In this document: positions 9,960 through 21,337 of the stretch, piece after piece | How the letters are laid out: each line of letters starts with the position of its first letter | Position numbering within the stretch: the stretch's first letter is position 1 | Assembly: GCA_014529385.2 (NCBI GenBank) | Contig: CM043945.1 | Span: 1,627,312 to 1,691,311, forward strand | DNA from: Adiantum capillus-veneris | Lineage: Eukaryota; Streptophyta; Polypodiopsida; Polypodiales; Pteridaceae | DNA length: 64,000 bases | Reading direction: 5' to 3' | The notes under the pieces: generated by a model | The model's database searches: none | What the model saw: the letters and a program-made list of their open reading frames with translations, nothing else | What the model was told of the DNA's origin: nothing | Position numbers and translations under genes: made by a program

Positions 9960-10912
9960 CCCTTGGTTCCTCTCCAGATTCGGCTAAATCCACACTTTTA
10001 GAGTCCTCAGGTCCATCATAGGATATGCCAATCTCCGTAGGTTTAATACGTGTGGGATTTTGGCACATGATTGTTCTGTCTTCTTGTATGGTGTATTGTC
10101 TGAAATTAGATGGTATCTGTTGACGATCCTCCTCTTCACTACTAGCCTCACTAATTGATTTCTAGGATTCATTCAAAACACACTTACATTCCTTGTAGTA
10201 AGCTTTGTGTTCCAGTTTTGAGAGTTTCCTCTCAGGTTCATTCTTTTCCTCAGTTGTTTTTGGCTCTTTTGTTATAGCTTTTGGTGAGATTCTTGGGACT
10301 GTTTTCACGTCTTTCTTGTCTTTCTTCCCTTTGTTTTGTGGTTTACATGCCCTGATTTCTCCCAAGGATTCCTTCCATCTATTATGAGCTGTAATACATT
10401 CGTGGGCTTCAACAAAGTAGAGATATTCATTTTTTCCCTGAATGGTTGGGGGTTGTTTGCATCCTTTCAATTTCCATTGTTTTAGTCTTCTCTTATCCCT
10501 TTGTTTTTGTCTAGCTGCTCGGAGATCCCTTGTGGTGATATCGAGCTCTATAGACTCCTGCTCTTGTAAAAGCATTCATATCTTTTCTAATTCCGTTTCA
10601 GGCACAGGCTCTTCATCCTCCGAAACCTCTTCATTTTCTTGCACATATCGTGAGTTATCTAAACTTTGCGACAGTAATTCCTCATCCGAAGAAGTCTCTA
10701 GGTCATGTATAGAGATAAAATCCTCAATTGAGTTGAGCTTCCCGACAGGGGTCAGATATCTAACATTGATCATTCGTATAGGAACTATATCGTACCCATC
10801 CTCATCACAAAATCTGGTTCCTGAATTCAATGTGCACACATCCACAGTAGACAAGGTTTGCATCCACTCGTGGGGATCTATGGGAAAGGGATTAGTGTAC
10901 GCCGTGGGTTAG
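9960..10912 (-). pseudogene. Gypsy spacer region between protease and RT
   Basis: Two frames of low complexity. One (10863-10576) is acidic and includes FCDEDGYDIVPIRM, matched by FCDEEGYDITPV in the element at 21.3-22.2 kb. The other (10575-10162) is basic (KQRDKRRLKQWKLKG... then KKDKKDVK). No enzyme motif is seen. The shared phrase shows that the region is an original part of this element group. Confidence 0.6.
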
Positions 10913-11734
10913 AGCTTGTGACCAACTAGTTTCATATCTTCGAGCAGGATGTTTTGACTAGGTTTCTTGTAGATCCAGTTGTCTGAGTCACTTGAATCTA
11001 CCCTAGAGTCTTGTACAGAAGAAGCTACAGACAAGCCCGAGGAGTAAGAATCAAATTCATCTACTGGCATGCGGAGCACATCTTTGTAAGTGAAATCCTG
11101 AAGATTCACCCAAGTGATTAGCATCCTCGTGTCGTCGTAAATAGAGAAAATCATATGCCCGGTCTTGGATAACCTTCATCTGTCTTATGAAAGGTCTCTC
11201 TAATATTATCTCATAATTAGGATTTTTACCAAAATCCACAATGGCAAAAGTATGTTCATACTCCACGCCATAGGATTCAATGGTAATGTCCCTTATGATC
11301 CCCATTGGATGTTCTAGATTCCCGTCGGTCAATTGCAAATCCATTGTGGTTGAACCCAAGGATGGGCTCCCGCATTTTTTTCAAATAGACCTTGTCGCAA
11401 TGCTTATTCCTGCCCCCGTATCTAAGATGGCTAGACTTTTGATATTTCCCATTTTCACCGCTGGCAGCATGGAGTTCCCCTTATCTTTCTCTCGTTTCTC
11501 ATATTTATTGACCTTGTCCAGGGGTACTTTTTTTATGTTTCTTTTTATTTCAACGAATTGCGGTATGCCTGAACTATCAGAATGAGGTTGAATTGCCTTA
11601 TGAGGGATGTCTTCCCATAATTCTGGTTGATGCTTTAGCAATTTCCTCATAGGTATTATAGGGGTTGCCAAGATGTCGTCTATATGAGTAGTGGCATCTC
11701 TTTTAAATACTACTAGAATTGCGACACGTGGCAC
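10909..11734 (-). pseudogene. Gypsy aspartic protease (first, canonical position)
   Basis: The catalytic motif LAILDTGAGISIA is at about 11430-11390. The C-terminal half is in the next frame (11359-11057): YEHTFAIVDFGKNPNYEIILERPF, where IILGRPF would be usual. It is followed by FTYKDVLRMPVDEFDSYSSG, also found in diverged form in the neighbouring element. One frame shift splits the domain. Confidence 0.78.
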
Positions 11735-12201
11735 TGGAAAACCAGTCTCCTTAATATATAGTATAGATAGGGAGGACTTATGCGTCAGTCAAGCTTTCAA
11801 AATGAGGTTCAGATTCGCCGACATAGGATGGTAGGACAGCCTTAGAGCTGGCTACTTCTGTTTCCCTCAAACTTGGTTGTTTAGTTTCCCCCTCTCGGAG
11901 TCTTCTTCAATGTAATGAGGTAGTATAGGCATTGATTCTGATGAGGAGATTTCCTTCCCACTCCCTCTTTTTGTCTTCTTATGTGCCCTTGTCTCTTGTC
12001 GCAATTCAGCAAAGCAGCACTTTCTTGTCCCAAAGGTGGTATGTTTTCTGATTGTTTATATGTTTCCATGGGCTGAGTTTGTGTTTGGGTTTCATCCCTT
12101 TGTTCCTGTGCCGGTTCTCAAGAATGGATGTCAGGGGTGGTTGCCTAAACAGAACTCCATGATAGTTTGGAGGCGGAGGGCCTTCCATGTCTTTTTGCAA
12201 C

Positions 12202-13980
12202 TCACGGATCTGGATATAGTTCCCAGACAAGGTTAACTTTTTCTTGAATCGGATTCGGATATTCTTTTAACTTAGGAGGTAGAGGAGTCTGTTCCGTCAA
12301 TCTACCTGCGAGAGCGTGCAAAATAGATTGGAGGGTTTCATTGACTTTCTCCACTATTGACTGATCCTCCTGAGTCGGTGTCATAAACCCTTTTTACCCT
12401 TTGATTGATGGTTTTGTCTTTCTGTTGGGCTCTTTTCTCCTCCTCGGAGTTTTCCTGAGTCAATGGGTCAGTTTGAGGTGATTCCTTGGACTTTTGTGAA
12501 TCCCTCTTTTGTCGCCTTCTCTGAGTTTTCCTTGAACTCTTCCTAGTGGTGCTTCCCTGTTTTCCTATGTCTTTTTCTTCCCTTGCGAGCGGGTGATTAC
12601 ATTCACACTTGGAGTTTTACTAGAAGGTAGCACTACATCTATGAATCCCAAAGTTGTACGAGGGGCTATAGCCAGATCAGCTGGTTTATTAAGACAATCT
12701 TTGGATAGATTCTCAATGCCACACCCTTTGCTGCAGTATCGAGGGATCGTGGGCCAACATCTTGCTCCCGCATTATTCTCTTTTCTCCTAGGGAAATCCC
12801 TAACCCAGTGGTCTAAACCACACTCGTCGAAACATGGCCCCGCTATGGTAGGTGCATTGGAACTGGTTGATGTTCGTTGTTGTCCATACCCTAGCTCCCT
12901 ACTGCCTATAGCTCCCATTGGTCAAAATCATGAGATTCTGAGCATTCATTGTGATCATTTGATCTGGATGCAAGCTTTCATAGTCCTGAGTGTTATTGTC
13001 CATAGGATTGAGGGCCAGCTGGTTGGGTGAATCGTCATCCTTTATACCCAGTGCTTGTCTGGGACATGGGGTCCTCTTGTTGCATTATGTAGCATAAAGG
13101 TACTATACCCAGGGGTGTTGGTTGGGTTCCTAGGACAGGCGTAGCTCTATCAGTAGACTGAGAAAATATCCCTTGGGTTGGGGCACCTCCTATCTCTCTT
13201 AGATATCTTTGACGGGGCTGTAACACTCATTAGTCTCATGGTTTCCCAAGGCTCACACCATTTCAAAGGAGCCGCACTCTGTTCTCGTACAGGGTAGGAA
13301 TTGGACAACAGGGACCTGTTCGGGTTCATTATGAGGTCTTGTGTCTGAGCCTGCAAATCATCATGTCTACTATGTTTTGAGCTTCAGGCCCTACTCTGTC
13401 ACTCCCCTGGGGTATTCTCTCGTCGATTCTCGTCTATCCTTTGAGCTTTGAAACAGCATACATCAAAGTCGGTGTGATTTTGTGAGAAAAGAGTCTATGT
13501 AGTTCTGATCGTCCCACAATCCTTCTAAGAAACAAGAAATCAGGAGTTCCTCTTTAGGGACTTCAGATTCATGCCATATATTGCTTCAATCGATCTATGC
13601 TTTGCCTTAACCGTTTCCCATTCATCTTGTTTAAAGTTCAAAATTTTAGTGGCTGTGTTATGTTTGATACCGATTTTGGAATGGGCTTCTATGAATTGCT
13701 TGACAAGCACATCAAAGTCATAAAAAGGTTTGAGGGTTTGAAACCAAGAAAGAGCTGTCCCCTCCAAGGGTCAGTCCAAACCCTTGTACTTTCGTGTGCA
13801 CATCCATGATTCCCTCTGCGTAGTAAAGAAGTTGATGGTAGGAGGCTACATGCTCGTAAGGGTCCCCTGTTCCATCAAACTTTTAATGAATTTTTGCAGA
13901 CTAGTGGGTCAAAATTTCTTTTGTGAGATTTCTTCACGTATCCCCTTGAATCTATCTCTAACTCAATATTAGATAAAGTG
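12202..13980 (-). pseudogene. Gypsy gag relic
   Basis: The capsid-like retrotransposon gag motif is GTALSWFQTLKPFYDFDVLVKQF (split here as GTALSWFQ and FDVLVKQF) at 13767-13540. A degenerate zinc knuckle, CFDECGLDHWVRDFP, where the last Cys is Phe, and a second Cys cluster lie at 12918-12565, before the linker VNVITRSQGKK. Frames are broken throughout. Confidence 0.72.
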
Positions 13981-13984
13981 GGAA

Positions 13985-15240
13985 AATCCCAATTCCCACT
14001 TTTCATATTTGGTTAGAGTGCAACCAAATATTTGGTTTTCATATTTGGCTAGAGTGCAACCAAAACACACTCCTTTTCAGATGGCCATATTTGATACATT
14101 CTATATAAGTCTAATGATATAGCTATTTTTTTTCTTGCTAGCCTATCATTTTTTGGGGACTCAAAAAAACAAGAGCATTTCTAGAATAGACATTGAAAAA
14201 GGCTATGAATAACTTTTTTCCTTTCACGTCTTTGAAGAGCTTATGTCCCTTAGGTTCGTGTAATCAAATGGGATTAACAACAAATATTGGGATACTATGA
14301 ACCATTGATGTAGTGAGATGTAAATAGAGCCTTATTTCTTTGAGGACATTCAATCACATGGGAGATTCACAATAAAGATTAGGATGCAAATCCAAATCCT
14401 CTTTTCTTAAGGTAGACTCAATCATGGGATGCACATCAAACACTACGTTATAAGACGGGGAATAACATAAGATAATCTAAATCCTATGACCTTGTGGGGC
14501 ATTGAATATTTGAGGGAGATTCAATCATATGGGACCCAAAACAAATATTGAGATGTTATGAACCATTGAGAAACTTAGAATCTCAAGTCCTTGAGTGATA
14601 TTCAATCATATTAGATGCACAAAAAAGATATAGCCCTTTAGGAATATTTAATAAGTATCATGTCTTTAAGGGGTCCAGAATTGAATCTCATGTGTCCCTA
14701 ATTTCCACTTTTCCTATTTGGTTATAGAACACTCAAATCACACTCATTTTCAAATGGCCGTATTTGATGGTTTCTATAAGTCTTATAATATAGCCCTTTT
14801 TTGCATATTAACTTATCATTTTTCAAGGTCTCAAAGTAGAAGAGAATGTCTACACTAGACATTGACAAAGGCTATGATTAACTTTTTGCGAATCCATGTC
14901 TTTGAGGGCTATGATCAACTTTTTGCTTGCAATGTCTTTGAGGAGCCCGTGTCCTTGAGGTCCCTACAATCACATGGGATGAAAACAAATATGCAATTTC
15001 TATGAACCATTGTTGTACTGAGATACTTAGAGCCTCAATTCTTTGAGAGACATGGGAGATTTTGCAATGAAGAATAGGATGCAAATCCAAATCCTTGTTC
15101 CTTGAGGGAGACTCAATTATGGGATGCATAGCAATCACTATGTTTTGAGATGGGGAACAAGGTAAGATACTATGAATCCTATGACCTTGTGGGACATTAA
15201 ATATTTGATCGAGATTCAATCATCAGGGATCCACAACAAA
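13985..15240. repeat. Diverged direct duplication, step about 700 bp, non-coding
   Basis: The block at about 14000-14530 matches about 14705-15215: CTTTTC.TATTTGGTTA..., AAATGGCC.TATTTGAT, CTTATCATTTTT and GACTCAAT.ATGGGATGCA recur in the same order with many differences. No coding frame is preserved in either copy. This may be part of a lost element or an old local duplication. Confidence 0.65.
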
Positions 15241-15900
15241 GATGGGGTGCTACTTGTGTACTAGCTACCATGTGTTTGGTTTACTAGAGTGCCAATAAGA
15301 ATCTGTGTGTGATAACCTCTTCATGATCACTCAAACAAGAAAGAAAATGCCATCAAGATTTGGATACGCATCCAAATCTATGAGTGGTGTCTGTTTTAGG
15401 AGGATCCCTCATCACAATGCTTGAGAAATATAAATTTGTATAAAAATAGCACTTACACCATAAGCCCTACCATACATGAAAACATCTATCAAAGAGCTCT
15501 TAAAAATGTATTGTCGGTCAATATCATGTAAACAAAAAGTTTTGGATGTGCATCCAAATCTTTGATGGATACTCACTTAACCAACTCTCAAACAGATAGA
15601 CAAAAAAAAGATTCTTAATGAGTTCTTGTGTGTTCAAGGAAGTAAGATTTAGATGCACATACAAATACATGGGGGTAATCAAACATGCAAAAATACAGAT
15701 TTGGATACAATTAATTCTCATATTCCACAACCTATTTGTAATACAATAAGTTATTATTAGTACAAGAGAATTGGTCAACAAGAGAATCTTTCTGAAATAC
15801 CTAGAAAAGACAACTTAAAAAGCTTTACATGATTGTTTTTCTAAAAATAAACCCAGAACTAGTTTCAAATATTACAATTATTTTTAAAGCTTCAAAGGCC
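15241..15900. other. AT-rich sequence, no gene recognised
   Basis: The phrase GGATGCACATCCAAATC and variants recur several times (about 15365, 15545, 15650), continuing the theme of the duplication before it. Nothing coding is supported. Confidence 0.4.
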
Positions 15901-15904
15901 CAAT

Positions 15905-17658
15905 TTACTTAAACTCTAAGCTTTTGTTGTTAGCTATCAACAAAGCTGTCTTACTTATAGGTCCGTTAGGTATTATTGGGATGAGCTCCTCTTGATCCAT
16001 CTCCTTTCCACCATCGTCTTCTTGAACCTTTGTTGCTTCAGCTTGCAAATCTTCTTCATTTTGTTCTTTGCCAAATCTAGCCCATTCTCTTAAAGTAGCA
16101 GAACTATTAGCGATTTCTTCAAGTCTTGCAGAGACCTGTGACATTTCCATAGCTGAGCATACAAGAGCCACCACTTTTCTCTTCTCCAAAGCTACTTGCT
16201 TAGAAGCAATGAAATTAGAAAAGACATCAATAATGACCTCATTCTCTCTACACATGAGCTTGATGGTATTCTTGATAAATTACTCTATTTTTTCCACTAT
16301 ATTAGTGGGTGCTTGATCCTCTTGATCTCCTTCGTCTTCATCATCTCCACTACTACTACCAATAGAATGACTCCCTTGATCATTATCTACCTTCTCCTCT
16401 TCTTCTTCATCCTCGGATTCTACATGAATTGGCCTTGGACTATGTATTCCAGACATGTATGTGTCTAAATCATTGAATGTCTTTCCAGCACTGAAGAGAA
16501 CAATCACAACATAACTCTCAATGAAGACAAATGGGTGAGAGGTCTGAATGTTTATAGTCCAATGAACCTATAGTTATCTTGCTCCAACCTGCCACTTCTT
16601 CAACAGCCTCCTGTAAATGACGAATGTGATCATGCTTGACAAATGCATTGACAAATGCAAATAATGTAGCTTGAATTGGATCGATTGAGATACTAAGCAG
16701 TCCTCGAAGCAATTTACTGAAATATGATGATGTCCATTTCAAATCCTTGGCAAATCCATTAAGAAAATCAAGAAAAGCTAATCCAATAGAAAACTTTTGT
16801 GTGGTAGTCTCTGTCAAAAACTCCACACCAGAGAGATTTTGTCCAATGTTTATCACCTGCCAAGGAAATGCACATGTCAAATTTGTCATCCCTTCTTTTC
16901 GTTGTATCAACCAAAGAACTGTTTTTTGTGCTTGTAGCTTTTCTTTTAACCATGTTTGATAGCTACCTCACAAGCTTTCATAGATAGAGTTTGATATATT
17001 GAATTCTTCAACATATTGTAATGATAAAAGAGGACAAATCTCTTCTAAAGATCAATAGAATCTCCTCTCTAAGAGATTTGTCCTCTTTTATCCTCCTTGC
17101 ACGATTAGCCAACTCCATAATATTTGTCTCTGCCTTAGAATGGGCAATCACTAAGATCCTAACTTGAAGCTCATCTTGAATAATTCCTATGCTTTCATCG
17201 TCTAGACCTTGCAAACATTTAAACATAGATTGGGTGGGTTGTCTTCCAAAGCGATCATGAGTATGCGCTTCAATTATATTGATCCAATGATGGTTGGCAA
17301 CAAGTAGAAAATCATATGGCTATCTCTACTTCTTGCAAAATCTTTACCTAGAGTAACCATGCCAATTTCAACAAAGGCATGTTGTCATGGCCTTGGTGAG
17401 CCTTAATTGGACTACCAAAACTCATCCATTGTCTTCTCACATGCCTTAAGATTTAAAAATAAGGCTCCTTCTTTAACACTGCTTGGTTCTCCAAATTTGC
17501 AAATATGAAATCTTCACGCACACTTGTCGTGGACATTCCACCACAAATCGGGAAATCCTCTTTTGATATAGAGGCTTTCTTGCCTTAAACTCTGGGTCAT
17601 CCATTTCAAGAAATGCCCTTGCTCTGCTAAAATGGAGTGTTGTCCCCCCAATATCCAA
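15905..17658 (-). pseudogene. Unrecognised decayed protein-coding region
   Basis: Five - strand frames follow one another: 17658-17473, 17226-17008, 16910-16518, 16507-16280 and 16255-15905. Their composition is protein-like: an aliphatic helical part (FSIGLAFLDFLNGFAKDLKW, ATLFAFVNAFVKHDHIRHL), an acidic linker (ESEDEEEEEK...SSGDDEDEGDQED) and a final helical segment (AMEMSQVSARLEEIANSSATL). I do not recognise a family. The three lower frames are separated by single stops with short gaps, suggesting one former gene or an unrecognised intron pattern. It ends about 100 bp before the LTR at 17761. Confidence 0.45.
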
Positions 17659-17760
17659 TATTTGTAAGTTCCCAGATTCTCTCTTTAAAAGTCCTTACAC
17701 TTTATGGGAAAATTCTTTATGGGATCATAAGGCATTAAGTCAGCTGCAAATGAGCATGGT

Positions 17761-18699
17761 TGTTTGCGGGTCGCCGCGACGGACGTCCATAGCACAGCTC
17801 TCAAGCATCAACATAAAATTATCGATACAAGGGAAGCGACTCGGATGAGGCATGGAAACTCACTAGGGTGTCAATCCTAATGAAGTGAACTCAAAGAGAT
17901 GCAACTACTAACTCTACAAGCAAATCAAACGCACGAAAGCCAAGTAATCTGCCTATGTCCTTCTACACAGCTCTACAGTCATCACGCCCGTTCACCATGC
18001 AAATCATATCAGAATCGCACGAAACTTGAAGGGAAGCTACAGGGGACTATCAGGAACATACCCTATCACTGTCACAGCATTCTGGAGAGGTACAAAGATC
18101 GCAATCGTTCGTCCCACAGTACTCAAAAACAGTACACGGATGATCCTAAAGGGTCGTTTTTGGGTCCCTAAAGCCTCTCTTAGGGTCAAAACAACATAAA
18201 ATACGCATATAAACACTCAAAACAGCGATTTAAGGCCTAAACGGATGCGTTTGAAACCTTCACCGAATCTTGAATGCTTACACTTGAATGAAAGAGCAAA
18301 GTAAGAAGAACACAATGAAAGAAACAAAATTGAATTTGGATTACCGTAGCCATAGAAGTGATGATTACAAGTTTGAGCAAAGAGGCAGCTCTCTGTGCGT
18401 AACGCAATAGTCACTTATCTTCCAAAAAATAATCTCCCTTTTCCACTAACCTTAGTGTATTATATACCTAGGGCTTTCTAAAGTGTCCGGCGGCCAACTT
18501 CTCATGGACCTTTACATACATCATTGGAAAAATTACATCTTTGACTTAAACTTGACATAGACGATTGTCATTAGGCTTTTACAGGATTTGATGTATTAAA
18601 CATCGGAAAATTAATGTGACCACATCAAAACTTTGGCCAGCGGACCCAACGGGCGCCTTGGCTAGGTGGGCACTTGTATGTTGTTATCACCTCCAAACA
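17761..18699 (-). repeat. 3' LTR (939 bp), complete
   Basis: It starts TGTTTG and ends CAAACA on the + strand, a 6-bp inverted terminal match. A TATATACC-type box on the + strand near 18460 is a possible promoter element. A variant of the leader motif, AGGTACAAAGATCGCAATCG, is at 18088-18107. The flanking 5 bp ATGGT would be the target duplication, but the other flank is lost. Confidence 0.88.
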
Positions 18700-18711
18700 C
18701 TCCCCCCTTCC
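18700..18711 (-). promoter_or_regulatory. Polypurine tract
   Basis: CTCCCCCCTTCC on the + strand (GGAAGGGGGGAG on the - strand) directly abuts the LTR, as needed for plus-strand DNA priming. It also fixes the inner LTR border. Confidence 0.85.
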
Positions 18712-18712
18712 A

Positions 18713-19193
18713 GCCTCGTGTCATCCCTTGACACGACCATTTGTAGTATGGTCTTTTTGTTGATGAGACTCCCCCTTTCCTTGATTGAGTTATATATGGC
18801 ATATTTTCCTTTTTCAAATGGGGTTCCCATTTGCCTTTGATTGATGAACATGCGTTCTTTGTGATTTGGACGTCGTGGACGAGGCATTTGTGCATGTTGT
18901 TGCACATCCTGCTTTACCTTTCCATTTGTGCAGTTGGTCGAAGATATCTGCCTCTTTGGATACTTTGCCTCCTGGTGTAGTTGAATTTTTATTGGAGCTC
19001 GTATCTCAGAGTGTTTGAGACTTTTACATGTGTGCACTGGCATCTCCAATTTGATTTTCTTTGCCACTTTGTTAATAAAGCTTTGTTGATATCTTTGAAG
19101 ATAAGAGCTGCTCTTATCGAAGCGTAGTTGAGAACAATGTGGCCCCACATTATCTCTTTGAAGATCGTGTAACAAATTCTTTATTGGTTTCAT
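18713..19193 (-). CDS. 3'-terminal open frame of unknown function
   Basis: An open frame of about 160 codons reads toward the polypurine tract. It is basic and polar with no motif I recognise (DLQRDNVGPHCSQLRF...FINKVAKKIKLEMP). It may be only the untranslated 3' part of the element. The following stretch, 19194-19837, has no supported gene. Confidence 0.25.
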
Positions 19194-19837
19194 TTGATGG
19201 AAGGAATATATACAATAGAATAGTGATGGGTGTTTCTAAATTAGGGTCTAGAACCTGAATGACCAAAGGGAAAAACCCAGTGGGAAAAAATGCCTTTGGT
19301 ATACGCTCTTAATGGGGTTGAACACTTGGAAGTTGAGTACCTATTCATGCAAGGTGAGTGCTTGGGAGAAATAAAGTAAGAGTGCGTAATGCAAGTGCCA
19401 ATTATGGGACACTCTATATGCACACAAGAGTTCTTTCAAGAAAATCATGCGGTGTGAAAAATGAGTTGTTGGGTGCTTCAAGGAACAAATGTAGCACATG
19501 TGATATCCAAGGACATCTCAATAGCTTCCACATTTTCAAGAAGGGTTTTTGATGTTGAAGCTTCTCCACTCATTACTCACTATGCATAGTGCGTGAGTGT
19601 CTTTTGGACTCTCTTCTTCACTTTACCAAACTTAAAATACATAGACTTGGACTCTTATGCTCACCTATACCAGCATGAGCGACACAACATAAATATGCTC
19701 AACTCCTCCACCTTGAGCAGTACCTAGAATAGCTAAGACTCTTAGACCACAGAGAATATAACTTGAAGCTGTGGGACTAATGCCTTGCTCATTTAGTGGC
19801 TCAGCTGCCCGACTCTTGACTTTTATGCCATGTATTT

Positions 19838-21337
19838 TTAATGGTGACTTGGACTTACCTGTTCATGGCCTAAAACCCAATGCCATAAGTTCTTGAGATT
19901 AAGGCCTCTATCATTGATTTGGTCTTTGGATGCCGCCATCTTTTCAAGTAAGTTGGCATACTTTGACTCCTCTAGCTTCTTTTGTTGCATGGGGTGTTCC
20001 GTAAGGAGGCCGCACTGTTGTACCTTTAATTTTTCTTCTTTGCGAGGAGCCTGAGTTTTCAACAGTGGTTTTGGGACCCACTTTGTTCTTGATCCATGAG
20101 TTGCTTCCTTGACTTGATGGACACTAGGATTTTGTATCCATACTTGGCTATTACCATTGTAAAAGCCTTGCTTTTGTAGTAGAAGACGAGGGATCCATTT
20201 CGAGGTTGTTTCTCCCTTGGTTGTGCTTGATCTCCATTTGCTCTTTGTTGTGTTTGATTGTCTTTGTGTGGGGTCCTTTGCTACTTGGTTGGTCTTAGTG
20301 GCTCTAGGTTGAGCAACTACTTTGGGTAACCATATTTGGGTGTTACCTTCATAGAATCCTTGTGCTTCAAGTATCTTAACTTGAATCATTCGCTGCTGCA
20401 TCTGTTTGTGTTGGGTAGCTTCGTTGAAGTTTGACTTTGGTACCCATACTTGTTGTGTTGCTTTCTTGGAAGGTCTTTTCTTCTGTCCTTTTTTGTTGTT
20501 CTTTCTCCTGATTGAGTTGTTTTTATTTCGTTGATAGCTTGGCTCACTCATTGTAGAACTTCTTTCTTGAGGTGAGTACATCCAGGCTATTACTTTAGGC
20601 TTTTTGGCCCAAACATTAATGTTTCCTTCGAAGTAGCCTTGAGCAATGATTGACTCATTTGATGCTACCCACCCTATCACCTTTTGTTGTTGTGGTTGAA
20701 CCCGTGTTTCATGTATCCAAACTGGGTCTTTGACTTGGATGTGCTCTTTGGATACCAACACTTGGTTGACATTCTTCGGCTTCTTCTGGATGATTTTTTG
20801 TGATGGAAACTTTGGTTGATAGACTTTTTGCTTTGGTTTCCATTGCATTGTTGATGGTGTGGCTCTTGATGTAGAGGTTTCGTGGGAAATTTGATGAAAG
20901 CTCGTTGAAAGTAAAGTCGTCTGGCGAGGTTGATATACTTCAGTGTTTACCTTTGCTTTACCTTTTTCCGTGACGGTTGGTTGCTCCTTTTTTGCATTGA
21001 ATTGAGGTGCTTTTGGGGCTTTTGATGGTGTTGCTGTTGCGGCTTTTGATTGTTGTCGAAAGAAGACGTTCCTCCAACTTTCTGTCAAGATTAGACTCTC
21101 CTTGATGTGATGGGAGTCAATTATGTGGAAAGTATCCTTATACTCTCCGGTACTCAACTTGAGTACAGCTTTTGCCATGCCAAAGCTAGGAGTCGGTATT
21201 TTTGAACTTGTGTATACTATCTCCTCTAGCTCAGTGATTGGCGGCTTTCCCATCATGATCCACGTTCCATAAGTCATTAGATTTTTTTTCGCTTTTGGAT
21301 CTATCACAACTAAACATGTGATTTTGAGTCCTGTTTC
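19838..21337 (-). CDS. Protease-like start plus tryptophan-rich repeat ORF
   Basis: A frame of nearly 500 codons. The first ~85 residues look like a retropepsin-type domain without a visible DTG: VIDPKAKKNLM..., then STGEYKDTFHIIDSHHIKES and LILTESW, comparable to the post-integrase domain of the gypsy relic at 6.2-6.8 kb. The rest is basic and low in complexity and contains three copies of QG(Y/F)(F/Y)(E/N)GN(I/T/S)(N/Q)(V/I)W, at about 20640, 20350 and 20160. W(V/I)P(K/R) phrases recur between and after the copies. The function is unknown; a structural, nucleic-acid-binding or envelope-position protein are all possible. It is the longest undamaged frame in the element. Confidence 0.6.
   Translation of the reverse strand, partial: ETGLKITCLVVIDPKAKKNLMTYGTWIMMGKPPITELEEIVYTSSKIPTPSFGMAKAVLKLSTGEYKDTFHIIDSHHIKESLILTESWRNVFFRQQSKAATATPSKAPKAPQFNAKKEQPTVTEKGKAKVNTEVYQPRQTTLLSTSFHQISHETSTSRATPSTMQWKPKQKVYQPKFPSQKIIQKKPKNVNQVLVSKEHIQVKDPVWIHETRVQPQQQKVIGWVASNESIIAQGYFEGNINVWAKKPKVIAWMYSPQERSSTMSEPSYQRNKNNSIRRKNNKKGQKKRPSKKATQQVWVPKSNFNEATQHKQMQQRMIQVKILEAQGFYEGNTQIWLPKVVAQPRATKTNQVAKDPTQRQSNTTKSKWRSSTTKGETTSKWIPRLLLQKQGFYNGNSQVWIQNPSVHQVKEATHGSRTKWVPKPLLKTQAPRKEEKLKVQQCGLLTEHPMQQKKLEESKYANLLEKMAASKDQINDRGLNLKNLWHWVLGHEQVSPSHH

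Larger units (their letters stand above)
5600..13985 (-). mobile_element. Decayed Ty3/gypsy LTR retrotransposon, LTRs not seen
   Basis: Read on the - strand, the order is gag (about 13980-12200), protease (11734-10909), an acidic spacer, RT (9917-8897), RNase H (8880-8363), integrase (8345-6904), a second retropepsin-like domain (6789-6157) and a repeat ORF. RT before integrase defines Ty3/gypsy. The spacer and the linker phrase VNVITRSQ between gag and protease match the element at 17.8-28.8 kb, so the two are related. Frames are broken in many places. I find no LTR pair, primer site or target duplication, so the ends given are approximate and the element is probably truncated at both sides. 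Confidence 0.85.

Noticed and set aside
10442-10912. Ser-rich + strand open frame of 156 codons
   Set aside because: It lies opposite the acidic/basic spacer of the gypsy element; Ser and Leu richness comes from reading Glu/Lys codons backwards.
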